Source: Absidia repens
Lineage: Eukaryota > Mucoromycota > Mucoromycetes > Mucorales > Cunninghamellaceae
NCBI GenBank assembly: GCA_002105175.1
Contig: MCGE01000036.1
Span: forward strand, 62,001-126,000
DNA: 64,000 bases
Direction of reading: 5' to 3'
The notes under the pieces were generated by a model that did no database searches, was not told the DNA's origin, and saw only the letters and a program-made list of their open reading frames with translations. The translations under genes were made by a program, and so were the position numbers. Of the stretch, positions 13,169 through 23,819 are shown in pieces. Within the stretch, counting starts at the first letter, position 1, and every line of letters begins with the position of its first letter.

Positions 13169-15032
13169 ATGAGTGCCTCTCTTTTGGAAGCTGCAGCTAC
13201 CGGTGATCTCGACACTATCAAATCACAAACAAAAGCGCTCAAGGATCGTAATGAACGTGGATGGACAGCTTTGCATTTTGCAGCTCGGTATGGACAACTG
13301 GAAGTGGCGACTTATTTACGAGACCAGGCACCGGATTTATTGGCAGTAGTTAACAATGAAGGCAAGACACCTGCTCAACTTGCTCAATTCTGGGGCTATG
13401 ACCAAGTGGCGCAACTCTTGACTCCAGCAACCAACGATGACAAGCAACAACAACAACAGCAACAACCTGCGGCTGGTGCTAGTGGTCCCGTGGCATTGGC
13501 ACAACAAGTCAATCATGTCAATTTCTTTGCTGGTAGCCCCTTGAATAGGTAATGTTTTCCCCCACTCTGCTTCTCTCTCTCTCTCTTTCTCTATCTCTTT
13601 TTTCCTTTATTCATCTTTTTATAACTTGGACAGATATGGATGGTATCGCACCAACAATGACAAACTGAATCAACTCGTGAAGGCCAGCAATGCCCGGTTT
13701 ATATTATTGAACAAATTGGACCCTTTGTTCGACCAAGACAACAAGCTCTATTTTGCTCCCTATGACCAAGTAGCCGGATTAATTGGCGAGTTCAGCGATG
13801 ACACTACCACGGAAGATAGCTTACGACCTCGATTGATTTTCTTGGGTGTGGATGAACAACAACATAAAGACGACAGCAAAGCAGCCGGCGCGGCCAGTGA
13901 GGGGATTCCTTATTGGGCATTGGACGTATCGGCGGCGAAACAAGAAACCAATCCATTCCATTCATCATTACAACAACTCCATCAAGGTAAGGTATATCTA
14001 AAAAGGGGTAGGGACGTGTGTGTGTGTTTATTCATGTATGATTTTATTTTAGATTTTGAAAAGAACCAACTGGACTTCTCCCCCGCCTTACCTCTTGCAT
14101 TTCAATTGAACAAGGACACAGCTGCTATTCTTGCCCAAGCACGTTCTATGAGTAAGAAACACAAACACATCCACTCCTCTTTTCTTCCCTTATGACTTTT
14201 TCCCTGCTTACATTTCCTTTTTTTTTTTTTTATATATCTTTGTTTCTTGCAAATAGTGGATTGGCATACAAGAAACAAGTTCTGTCCCGCATGTGGTGGT
14301 GCTGTCGTATCCAAGGAAGCTGGGCATAAACTGCACTGTTCCTCATCGGATTGCATCAGTCAAAAAGGTGTCCACAATTTCGCCTACCCTCGAACAGGTA
14401 AACCCTCACGCCCAAACACTGCCCACCTGCGTTTTCACTTTGTATTCATTTTCTTTTTTGACTTTCCCCGAAAAAAAAAAATATAGATGCGGTGGTGATT
14501 GTATGTATTGTACATCCAACAGAAGATAAGATCTTACTGGGACGACAAAAACAATGGCCTGCACGCATGTTTTCCTGTATTGCTGGATTTGTCGAGGCCG
14601 GGGAATCCATTGAAGAAGCCGTGCGTCGTGAAGCTTTAGAAGAAACAGGGGTTCATGTGGATCATGTCTCCTATCATAGTACACAACCTTGGGTAAAAAA
14701 AAAAAAAAATATGACATTCTGTTTCTTTTTTTTTTTTTTAAGGGGAGATGGTCTATGTGACGACTAACTGAATCTTTTTTTTTTTTTTTTTTTTTTAATA
14801 GCCTTTCCCCAACTCGTTGATGTTTGGATTTTTGGCGTCGGCTACCAGTACGACCATCAAGATGGAAGACAAGGAATTGGAAAGTGCTCGTTGGTTTAGT
14901 CGATCGGAAGTGCTAGGTGCATTGAAAGGCGATGGCGGCGTGTTTACAATGCCTCCCAAATTGGCCATTGCTCATCAATTGGTCCATGCCTGGGCCACCA
15001 ACGCTACGGTCCGTCAAAACGCGAAAATGTGA
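13169..15032 (+). CDS. NADH pyrophosphatase, NUDT12/Npy1-like, with ankyrin repeats
   Basis: Six exons: 13169-13548, 13634-13986, 14053-14151, 14257-14397, 14487-14692, 14802-15032; 469 aa in frame. In order: ankyrin repeats (GWTALHFAARYGQLEVATYL, then a second), a Gln-rich linker, the NADH-pyrophosphatase N-terminal domain, a four-Cys zinc ribbon (FCPAC and later HCSSSDC), and the Nudix domain with a complete box GFVEAGES...RREALEETGV. QPWPFPNSLM after the box is the NADH-pyrophosphatase signature. Family role: hydrolyses NAD(P)H to NMNH plus AMP, often in peroxisomes. The protein ends AKM, which fits the peroxisomal PTS1 pattern (S/A/C)(K/R/H)(L/M). The ankyrin plus Nudix layout matches animal NUDT12; yeast Npy1 lacks ankyrins. 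Confidence 0.92.
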
Positions 15033-15959
15033 TTCTCTTTTTTGTATATTATCTACCTCCCCCCTCCCTCCTTCCCTTCACTTATTCTTTTTTGTTATAG
15101 TTTGAGTTTTAAATAAAAATGATTTTGTTATTATTATTATTATTATTACTATGATATATCTCGTATTAAAATAGTGGAATCATTTTGTATGTGTGTGTGT
15201 GTGTGTGTGTGTGTTGCGGGGAGGGGGGACAGAGACTGGGGACAAGGTTCGGTATACTTATATTTTATACTCCCAAATTCAATTAATAAAGGATGATACA
15301 GGATTTAAACACGGTAGTACTTGCAAAAGAACGGAAAAAAAAAATATTGGGTACCATAAGGACTGTTGTTGTTGTTGAACTGGAGGTTTTGATGAGATAG
15401 AATGGAACACTCACCCTATTTTACTTTAGTGGGCGACACCTCGGCTGGTGACTTTTGTGTGGGATTCAATGATATGGGGGGTAAGATATCGATACCTTTG
15501 CACTTTGGTGGCATCGCCTCATAGCAATTTTTTTGACGCGGGGGATTCCCATCATTGCCAGTTTCATACATTCCTTTAATAGTATTTGAGTTTGTAGTTT
15601 TCTTTTTTTTTTTTTACCGTTGGTGTTGTTTTTTATTATTATTAAAGTTAAATTTACTCATTGAAACGTAACCGATGGACTTGTTGTGGGTGAAACTGAG
15701 GAAATATGGGAGAGGGGCGGGGAGGGCGGGGGACATGATGGACCATGTCACTGGTGGCATGATCTAGGTGCATTAGTAATGATTTGTAGAGCAAAACCAT
15801 AAGTCGACAATTCATATTAAAAATAACCCAGGACTGTCAACTAGTTGTTTGGGGTTTTGAAAGGGGGCGGAAGGGAGAGAAGCAAAACGTGGAGATAGTG
15901 AGATGACCTAGCAAGACAGGTGCTTGATAAAGCACTCACAAAAAAAAAAAAAAAAGCAT
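15033..15959. other. Intergenic DNA with microsatellites downstream of the Nudix gene
   Basis: No gene seen. It holds an AATAAAAATGATTTTG 3'-end signal near 15112, a TTA trinucleotide run at about 15129-15147, a TG dinucleotide run at about 15189-15213 and several G-rich patches near 15700-15740. A poly-A run at 15940-15955 abuts the repeat that follows. Confidence 0.5.
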
Positions 15960-16680
15960 CAGCAAACATTTCTCTCACTATCATATGGGGTCATAGGATG
16001 ATTGACTAATAAAAAGAGTTTATTTTATTGAAGTATATTGATAGGCGCTAAACTAAAGACGAGAGGAGTTCATTATCACAAGAGAACTAATGGAAGGATC
16101 TAATGGAGGTTAGGATGAGGGAGATTGAATAGGAAACTAATAGAATTTCAAAGGAATGGTCAGTTCTAATCGAAAGACTCAATCGCAAAAAAAAAAAAAA
16201 AAAGGTATCTAATATACTGCACATGACGTAATAAAGAACCGGAAGGACATTAGTTATTGGATAACAACGCCGGTTTACACTAATCAAAACGGGGTGATGG
16301 TAGTAAAAAATATAAAATAAAGGAGGAGGGTCCATTGTACAAGACATGAAAGAGGAAAGTTATGGGACATTTTTTATTGAAATATGTATAAAATTGACAT
16401 ATTCTATCAAGTTGTAGTAACAAACTAAGCTGGTGAAGGGCCTCACATGGCCAACTCATCAGAGTGGTTCTAAATCTTAGATCCAAAATGAAAGGGTTTC
16501 CCCATGCATGTTGTCATCCCTATTCCGGAAACGCTTCTAAACTAGTCCTGACACTAATCTAAGATCACCGTAACCATACATGGGTCACAATTGTGAAGTG
16601 TTAAAAAGAAAAGAAAGAAAGCGAAAAAAATAAAAGTTGGGAGTCAATAAGAGTTTCACGTGGGCGGGATTTGAATTGCT
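15960..16680 (-). repeat. Dispersed non-coding repeat, copy B (near full length)
   Basis: Reverse-complement copy of the element at 26831-27604. Both ends match that copy: the CAATTCAAATCCCGCCCACGTGAAA-type head at 16680-16655 (given here by its landmark CACGTG and AAATCCCGCC) and the TCATCCTATGACCCCATATG tail block at about 16000-15980. Internal landmarks are CAAAATGAAAGGGTTT near 16483 and AAACTAGTCCTGACACTAAT near 16538. Length about 720 bp. No reading frame is shared with the other copies. Confidence 0.75.
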
Positions 16681-17186
16681 TTTTTTCTTTTTTTTTTGTG
16701 GTGGCTCTTGCGAGAGTGGGTTTAAGCTGGATCGAAATAGCAAAACGGAAAACCTATGAGATGATGAAGATAATATTTATATCATAGGGTGGGGTGAGGG
16801 ATATAATACATTAACATATTCTTTTCAAAACATGATACAATTAAAGACTACAAAAAAAAGGGGGTGACTACATTATGTACAACGTTTTTATTTCTCTTAT
16901 CAATTTGAAAGGGTCATACTGTATATCATCTAACTAATCCATCACATATTTTTTTGGGGGGAACTTGGGAGTTCAAGGCGAGGACTTGTCCGTGGGGGGA
17001 GGGAGGAGAGGGAACGGGTTTGGATGGTTTGTGGTTTTTTTTTTTTCATTTTTGCATTGGAAAATGCTTCTGATTGGTGGCGGAGTAATAACGCTAAATT
17101 ATTTCCCAAAGTCTTGGCTGAACCTGGACACCCCGCGATTTTTCTTTTCTGCTCTCATTCTCATTCTTTAATTAACCAAAAAAAAA
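16681..17186. other. Upstream region of the penta-EF-hand gene
   Basis: About 500 bp without a gene. It contains a TACTGTATA motif near 16918, G-rich patches near 16953-17010 and a poly-T run at about 17035-17046. Nothing coding is supported. Confidence 0.45.
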
Positions 17187-18236
17187 ATGTCATCGTACAA
17201 GCCCAACGAATATAGCGCCAATGCCACTGCACAGGCGTCATCTGCTGGAGGTGCTTATGGTAATAAAAAAAAAATTATATAGGAAGGGATATGACCATTT
17301 ACTGACACATATCTTTCTTCTTCACTCTAATGGTGGTCCTGCAGCACCTACTAATGCTACTGCTGATGCTCAGTTAGGAACATGGTTCCGAGCAGTGGAT
17401 ACTGATGGATCTGGGCAATTGACAGTACATGAATTACAACGGGCTTTAGTGAATGGTGACTGGAGTCCATTCAACATTGAAACGGTAAGTACACCTCTTG
17501 TATGTGCGTGTATGTATCACGTGTGCGATGCCCTCTTTTTTTTTTTACCTACCCTTTTATAATTTGGTAGGTGCGTATGCTGGTGAACATGTACGATTCA
17601 GGTATTATAATATAAAAAAAGCGTGGCAAGTATCATGACCTAAGTGCAATTAACGCCTTTCTTTTTTTTTACCTATTTATAAATTAGACAACAGTGGTAC
17701 CATTGGGTTTGAAGAATTCAAGGGTTTATGGCATTACATTGAAGAATGGAAAGGATGCTTCCGGACCTTTGATCATGATCGCTCGGGATCTGTGGACCGA
17801 CAAGAATTACATCAAGCCCTGGTAGCATTTGGATTCAATGTCTCACCTGCCTTTGTTGCCAAGTTGATTCAAAAATTTGATCGATATGGTAATACTAATA
17901 AAAAAAGGAAGTCTTTCCTATTCATTTTATTTATTTATTTATTTATACGCAATTTCATGATTTGTTAAAATAGGAACCGATGTGAATAGCAATGGTCAAG
18001 GAAATATCACCTTCGACAATTTTGTGCAAGCATGTGTGACAGTCAAGACCTTGACAGATTCTTATCGTGCCATTGATACTGACCACGATGGATGGATTCA
18101 AATCAGCTATGACCAGGTACAAGAAAAAGAAAAACACAAACGCTATCATTATAAAATATCCATGATAAGTTGACTGACATTTTATATTCTTTCTTAATAA
18201 TAGTTTTTGGATTTAGTAGTACGCCAACGTGCTTAG
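17187..18236 (+). CDS. Penta-EF-hand calcium-binding protein (ALG-2/peflin-like)
   Basis: Six exons: 17187-17259, 17345-17484, 17571-17601, 17688-17888, 17974-18116, 18204-18236; 206 aa in frame. After a short Gly/Ala/Asn-rich N-terminus come five EF-hand units. EF1 is VDTDGSGQLTVHELQ, EF2 YDSDNSGTIGFEEF, EF3 FDHDRSGSVDRQEL, EF4 is longer and irregular (FDRYGTDVNSNGQGNITF), and EF5 is IDTDHDGWIQI. Loops 1-3 have the acidic residues needed to bind calcium, and loop 5 looks usable. Family role: Ca2+-dependent adaptor in membrane traffic and repair. The alternating calcium loops and two-residue-type insertion in a late hand are typical of the family. An AATAAAATGATTC signal follows at about 18319. 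Confidence 0.92.
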
Positions 18237-18510
18237 GATTAGAAATGCCCTCCCCCTCCCACACACACACACACACACCAATCCCTTTCCCCCCTTTTTT
18301 TATCTGCATCTATTTATCAATAAAATGATTCTTATCTTGTCTTTTTTTTTTCTTTTTTTTTGATTGTTTGTTTGGGCGCAGGCAGGCTTTACCACCCTCT
18401 TGATGAATGATGCTGTTTATATATAGATATTAATTAGTTGAATATAAAAAAAGTTGGGGGCATAAGAGCAGTTAAATGGCAGTGAACAAAAAAAAAAAAA
18501 AGAAAAAGAA

Positions 18511-20196
18511 CTAGTTAGAAGAGGGAGGAGGATGCATGCTTTGGATAAAATCACTAAAGGGGGGAAGGCGAGGTAGTGGCACTGGTTGGGACGGTGGTGA
18601 TAAAGATGATGGCGATGATGATGATGATGCTGCTGCTGCTATTGCTGGTGATGGTAATGATGCTAATAATGCTGGGTTGTGGTGGGATGCTATAATAGAA
18701 GTAGAGTTATTATTATGTATAGGTATGATGGGTGTTGCTGTTGAGGTACATGTTGTTGCTGCTGTTGCTTGTGGTGATGGTGGATATGTTGACGAAGAAG
18801 AGGACGAAGAAAGAACCGACGTTATCGAAGGTAATGAGTGAATTCGAGGTGACGATATGCTTTGACTTTGTTGTGATGATGGACTAGCTGAATCAAGAGG
18901 TGAACGAGCTTGATCACTTCTATATAAAATAATAAGAATAATAATAATAATGAGTCCTTCTTAATAATTTATGACTAAGCCAATTTTGGACTATTTTTTT
19001 CTGAATCTGCTGTGTATGTTTTTTTTTTTTTTTTTACCTGGGGTCGTCGAGAGCAATGGGGGATCGTGAACCAGAATATAATCGATGTCGATTAGATGAG
19101 GCGTATCGTTGATGATAATGTCGACGTCGGTGTTGTCTTGGTCCTGATTGATTTCGAATCCGAATTTTCAAGCCTTGGTCTGCAAAACATCTTGCTAAAG
19201 GACACGACCCAAACATACCAGGAAACTAAAATGTTTTTTTTTTTTTTTTTTGAGTAAGATGCAAATTCACACACATAAAAAAATAAAATAAAAACAAAGC
19301 AAAAGGGATTACCTTTTTGGCCGAGTACACCGTAAATGCGTCGGTCAAAATAGATTGCTGAAAAGAAACCGAAGATCTGGGTACATACATATAATATATA
19401 ATATATATAAAAAAAGATCAGTCCCCCATCTCTTTATCATGTGTATGTATCTTTATTTTTACTTACCCCGTGATTTGAAATAAACATAGTTGAAATCGAT
19501 AACTGCCTTCAATTCGAATTGAAAGATCAGAAAACACAAAAAAGCACTTTGTCAGGCCATCGAGGTCTTTGAAATGGTAAAGTGATGAAACTGTGCGACC
19601 CACCGTCAATTGCGCGTGGAGAGAAAGATCTAGAAGCGACGACGAGCTCCCTATCGCTGGATTTTTTTTTGTGTTGTTATCATCATCATGGTCCATCGAG
19701 GAAGAAGGAACCAATACGGCAGTCAGAAATAACTGGGTCATGCATTCTTCTTTCAAGGTGGCGGTACTAAGCACAGAAAAATGAAAACAAATGAGCCCTT
19801 ATTTGGATGTTGTTGATCCTTTTTTTTTTTCTTATTCATTCTATTGCATGCTTACATTGTTGATGAGGTTGTTATTTGTAATTCGACTATGAGTGGTGGG
19901 TCAATGGGTCTTCTATCCACTGGTGATGATGATGGTGATTTTTTTTTAGAATAATAATAAAATAATTGAGCGTTGCTGGGGTTACAGACCAAAAAAAAAA
20001 AAAAGGAACTAAGAGAAAAGAGGTTGCTTTACCTTTTTCGCCCACACCACAGACACGAGACTGAAGGGGTTGTTGTCGAATCAATAGTTGAAAAGACCTA
20101 TGAACTCCCTCCACCAAATTAATCATACTGTTATCATATATATAGATTGTCGTTCAATGCTTACATATCATCCGTGCCTAACTCGTTGTGCGTCAT
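18511..20196 (-). CDS. Velvet-domain transcriptional regulator (VelB/VosA family)
   Basis: Seven exons: 20196-20165 (32 nt), 20127-20033, 19919-19856, 19766-19467, 19376-19313, 19225-19038, 18919-18511; 383 aa in frame. The velvet domain covers about residues 18-215. Landmarks are LIRQQPLQSRVCG, VDRRPIDPPLIVELQI, a central block with HFKDLDGLTKCFFVFSDLSI and RIEGSYRFQLCLFQI, SILTDAFTVYSAKKFPGM, and LARCFADQGLKIRIR. The C-terminal third is low-complexity, rich in Ser/Pro/Ala/Thr. Family role: NF-kappaB-like DNA-binding regulators, usually dimeric, controlling sporulation, development and secondary metabolism. The first exon (MTHNELGTDDI) is inferred from a donor at 20164 and acceptor at 20128; it joins in frame but an alternative start exists at Met 20126. 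A short AG-AT-rich spacer separates it from the penta-EF-hand gene, which converges on it. Confidence 0.9.
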
Positions 20197-21731
20197 TATG
20201 AGGGCGTCCTCTTTTTTTTTTTCTTTTTTTTTTAACCACCTCCAACAAAAACGATACAAAAAGGTAAAAGAGGGAAGGGAAGCACAAAAAAAAAAAAAAA
20301 AAAAAAAAAAGGAGAGAAGAGAAAAAAGTCGTCCAAAGTTAAAGAAGAAGTCTCCTTCTCAAAAAAAAAAAAAAAAAATTAAGAAGAAGAAAGAATGAAA
20401 GAAACAACTAGAACAACGCGCGAAGGGTTCCGAAAAAAAACAAAGATCCAGAAAACAAAACCATCCTTTCCAACCGTTTGAAAACACACGTTTTCTTCAT
20501 TGCTGATATTCAACCTAAAACCCCGTGGTTATTTTTGGGTCAAACCAATCCTTTTTTCTCTGATGAGTCCGAGAAATGGCCCTATAAAAGTCAAATTGTA
20601 CTACTTTTGGAGGGTTCTTTTGCTTGTGCAGGGAGCAAATGGGTGTGCTTTACCCAGCGATCCCCTCTTTTTTCTTGCCCGTTTCCTAAGCCCAATTGCC
20701 CTGTGTTTCTCCCCCCACCTTTCCCCTCGTCTCCCCGTATACCTCACTTTTTTTTCTTTTTCTCCTTCTTTATTTCGTTATTCAAATAGTTATATTTCCT
20801 TTGTATTTTTTTTAAAAAAGCCACCGCTGGCTCCACCCCCCCTTTTTTTATTTTTATTTTTGACGTATTTGACATTTTATATTATTTGAAACCATGGACC
20901 CAAAAATGGGCAAGACAATCGCGTGCACAGATTATTCATTCCAATCGCCACTCTAAAAAAAAATCAGAAAACAGCGACTAGTGTGGTATGTGTGTGGTAT
21001 GCGCTCTTTACTGTTTTCCTGTCTATCACCGAAACACGATGTTGTTGTTTATGTAAAGGTTTAGTAAAATAAAGATATCATAACATAAGGATGAAAATTA
21101 TCCAATGCACTTGATTCCCGCTTTTCCCCAGCAACGTTTGACAGTGATAAGGACGTCGTACTATTCCTATTGATTGGATCACAGTCCCCAAAGAAGGAGC
21201 ATCATGGGAGACCCGTGTGGACGGAATTCAGTAGATTAAACTACTGTAGCATGCTACTAAAACTTTATATTATAAAGTTTTTATTGGTTCACTAATGACA
21301 CACACACACACATTCACAGAGAAGAACATCAACAAAAATGGCATGGCAGGATTTTGAGGTATTTTTATTATTATTATTAAACAGGAACATCATGACATAT
21401 AAATCGAGGCATGATTGTCAATATATATATATTTGTTTTTTTTCGGACAATTGTTCCTGAATAAATAAACCACATTGTCGGGAAAATATCTATACACAGC
21501 GCTGTCAAGTATGGAATGTTGATGACACAATAATAAAATGGAATCATTGGTTGTTCTTTATTCGAATATAAAAAATAAAAAAAAACTCGATATATATAGT
21601 AAAAAGAATGTACAGATATTTGAGTAAGTAAGTGAGAGAAGGGAGAGGGAGGGGTGATACTATATGCAATAAAAGGGTAACTAAATTAAAGGGATGAGGA
21701 TTTTGTAAAAAAAAAAAAAAAAAGTACTAAA
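20197..21731. other. Long upstream region of the velvet gene, no gene seen
   Basis: About 1.5 kb without a supportable gene. It has poly-T and poly-A runs (20211-20232, 20285-20310, 20361-20378), pyrimidine-rich DNA to about 20870, and a CA run near 21299-21311. Reading frames in the pyrimidine-rich part are simple-sequence artefacts. Long upstream regions are common for developmental regulators, but no specific site can be named. Confidence 0.45.
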
Positions 21732-22902
21732 CTAAGCCAGGGAGCCATAATGAGGAGGCGGTTGGGATCGCCTGTTGATTCTTGCATTATTATTACTATT
21801 GTTGCTTCCATGGTAATATCGAGGGGTTCCTCCTATGCTACCACTTGGATCATAATCATTGCTGCCGCCACCACCATCTGATGGTAACCAACCAAATCGA
21901 ATCACATGTTGCTTCTGTACTTGGTTCTCAGCTTCTTCTTCCATGGTTTCCTTTTCCACAAGCACACAAGTCACCACAGTCATCAATAGTAAGCATACCT
22001 GTGCATGAATTCAGAAAGTGTGAGATCGGCGTTCTCATAACCATCATTTTTTCTCTCGTGCTTACCTGCATCATCAAGAATATCACCAAGCCAATCACAA
22101 GCCCATGTGGCCACTGTTCACCCAACTGAACCCATTTTGTCCTACAGCCACTATTGCCAGTCTGACACAGAAGACGAGGTACGGCACGATCTTGTTTTGA
22201 TTCATATCCACAGCAATGAAACCTATATATAAAAAAAAGCACACACACCATCATTTAACTATCATACGGACTATACAGAGGGCACGCATAGTAATACTAG
22301 TCACTTACACTTGTTCCACATCCATCAAGAACTTGTCATCATGATCCAAGAAGAAATCCCATAGACGACTGACAAGCTGATCTACTACGGTAGAGTCCCT
22401 GGTATAGTCAAGATAGAGCCAACATAGACCAGATACTTGTAATACCACAAACAGGATCACCAGTATAATATACACTCTTAAAAACCCGGCATGTTCTTGT
22501 CCAGTGCCAAACCAAGCCAAGAAACTGACCAGCGCCACCGTAGTACCGATACAAAGTAACCCCATGCTTGTCGTTTGACTAAGGTCGCCCGAAATCAAAT
22601 AAGCGCCTAATTAAAGATAAAACCGTTCAGTTCCTTTTCATAATGATGAGGTCCATATATATATATATATATATATATACTTTACCACAACAGGATGCTA
22701 TAAGTCCAAAGACCTACATTGTACAAAGGAAAAGAAAAGAAAAGGATGGTAAGCGCTTTTTTTTTTATTTTATTGGCGCCAAGACTTTTTACTTGGTTTC
22801 AACACATACCATGGTCAGTAAATGAAGAGAGGCAAATGCTTCACGCCAACTTTGAGATGCCTGTCGCTGTCTGTCCAAGATACGTAGTCGTCTTGCTTCC
22901 AT
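21732..22902 (-). CDS. Tetraspanin-like membrane protein
   Basis: Five exons: 22902-22810, 22713-22686 (28 nt), 22606-22309, 22222-22066, 21998-21732; 280 aa in frame. Four hydrophobic segments are visible: around HLLTMVFGLIASCCGAYLI, GLLCIGTTVALVSFLAWFG, VYIILVILFVVLQVSGLCWL and GLVIGLVIFLMMQVCLLLMT. Between segments 3 and 4 lies an extracellular loop with HCCGYE, the CCG motif that defines tetraspanins, plus later cysteines (LLCQTG, SGCRTKW). The cytosolic C-tail is Gly/Ser/Asn-rich. Family role: plasma-membrane organisers; fungal examples act in infection structures and hyphal growth. The N-terminus before segment 1 is only about 22 residues. An extra upstream exon cannot be excluded, so the start is the weakest part. 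Confidence 0.82.
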
Positions 22903-23115
22903 GAGGAATCGGTATATGTATGAAACAGAAAGAAGAATAAAAAGAAAAAATGTCATATGTGCCAATTCAAAGAATAAAAAAAAAATCCAAACCACCTTTT
23001 TCTGGTCATGGGGTTAAAAATGGAAAAAATAAAATCTCTCCTCCACCCCTTTCTAATTTTTATTGATGATGATAATGATGGTATATAATAAAATAATAAT
23101 AATAATAATGACAAA

Positions 23116-23660
23116 CTAGAGATAGCCATTGGCCTTGAGTGTTTTCTTGCCATACACCAGAATATTCCATGAAGTGGCAGCAACCATGGCCAAAGGTACA
23201 GGTTTACATGATTGCAAGGCCGTGCGGGCATTTAAAAAAGACCAGGATAAACACCACGCCGTAGCAATCCCTGCACCATTTTCATGATCACCTACAAAAG
23301 TCACATAGCTTTTTTTTTTTTAAAAAAAAAGAAAAGACAAGGTTGAGTCTATTGATATTATATCTATTGCATATCACATTGTTCTTACCCAGCACCTCCA
23401 TAAATGGCCGAAAATAATAGCGATTGAATCACGGATGGCATACCTGGTGCTTTTCTTGCTGACAATGGCACAGTGGCTAAGGCTATTTTTGATATGGCTG
23501 GTTAGTAAAAGGAAAAACCAAAAACAACCACCGGGTGTGTGTGTGTGTGTGTGTATTGTTCAAACTTACACAATGCTGACAGACTCCATATTGAGAGAGG
23601 TGAATTCGCTTGTTTGTCAATCAATGTCGTTGCTGCTGGTTCGCTGGAAGAAGAAGTCAT
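23116..23660 (-). CDS. Small multi-pass membrane protein, tentatively Aim19-like
   Basis: Three exons: 23660-23570, 23497-23389, 23308-23116; 130 aa in frame. The protein has a short Ser/Thr-rich N-terminus, then hydrophobic stretches including QSLLFSAIYGGAGYVTFV, a Gly/Ala-rich GAGIATAWCLSWSFLNA, and PLAMVAATSWNILVYGKKTL near the C-terminus. The pattern (GxG-AT-W, a PLA segment and YGKKTLKANGY ending) resembles the fungal Aim19 family of mitochondrial membrane proteins, but this is from memory of the family and is tentative. The third exon's acceptor follows a T/A-rich tract ending AAAG at 23309; the tempting later AG at the GTAG near 23293 would break the frame. Its start lies 159 bp from the divergent kinase gene. 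Confidence 0.7.
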
Positions 23661-23819
23661 GATGGAGTGAAAAAAAAAAAAAAAAAAAAAAAAAAACAAT
23701 GGAGAAAAGAGAAAATCGACCCTGATGTCCAAAAAAAAAAAAAAAAAGACAGAACCGGATATTCAATCCCCGCCTTTTTTTGATTTCTTTTTCCACCTTT
23801 TTGTATTCTGGGCAAAGAA
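23661..23819. promoter_or_regulatory. Shared divergent promoter region
   Basis: Only 159 bp separate the start codons of the minus-strand Aim19-like gene (23660) and the plus-strand FHA kinase (23820), so both promoters must lie here or overlap. The segment is dominated by two poly-A tracts (about 23671-23696 and 23731-23747) facing the kinase. Poly(dA:dT) tracts exclude nucleosomes, which fits a constitutive bidirectional promoter; that role is inference. No TATA box is visible. Confidence 0.5.

Noticed and set aside
18536..18841. Plus-strand Asp/Ala/Gly-rich reading frame
   Set aside because: It is the antisense of the low-complexity Ser/Pro/Ala C-terminus of the velvet gene.
20550..20580. 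A CTGATGAGTCCGAGAAA string resembling a hammerhead ribozyme core
   Set aside because: The two core boxes are present but there is no stem II of usable length between them, and no cleavage-site strand was found to close stems I and III.
20478..20889. Two overlapping plus-strand frames of 100-130 codons
   Set aside because: Composed of poly-pyrimidine sequence (Phe/Pro/Ser runs) with no domain, and no good gene signals.
23285..23300. Acceptor TTTTGTAG for the last exon of the Aim19-like gene
   Set aside because: It puts a stop right after the junction; the upstream AAAG acceptor at 23309 keeps a continuous hydrophobic protein.
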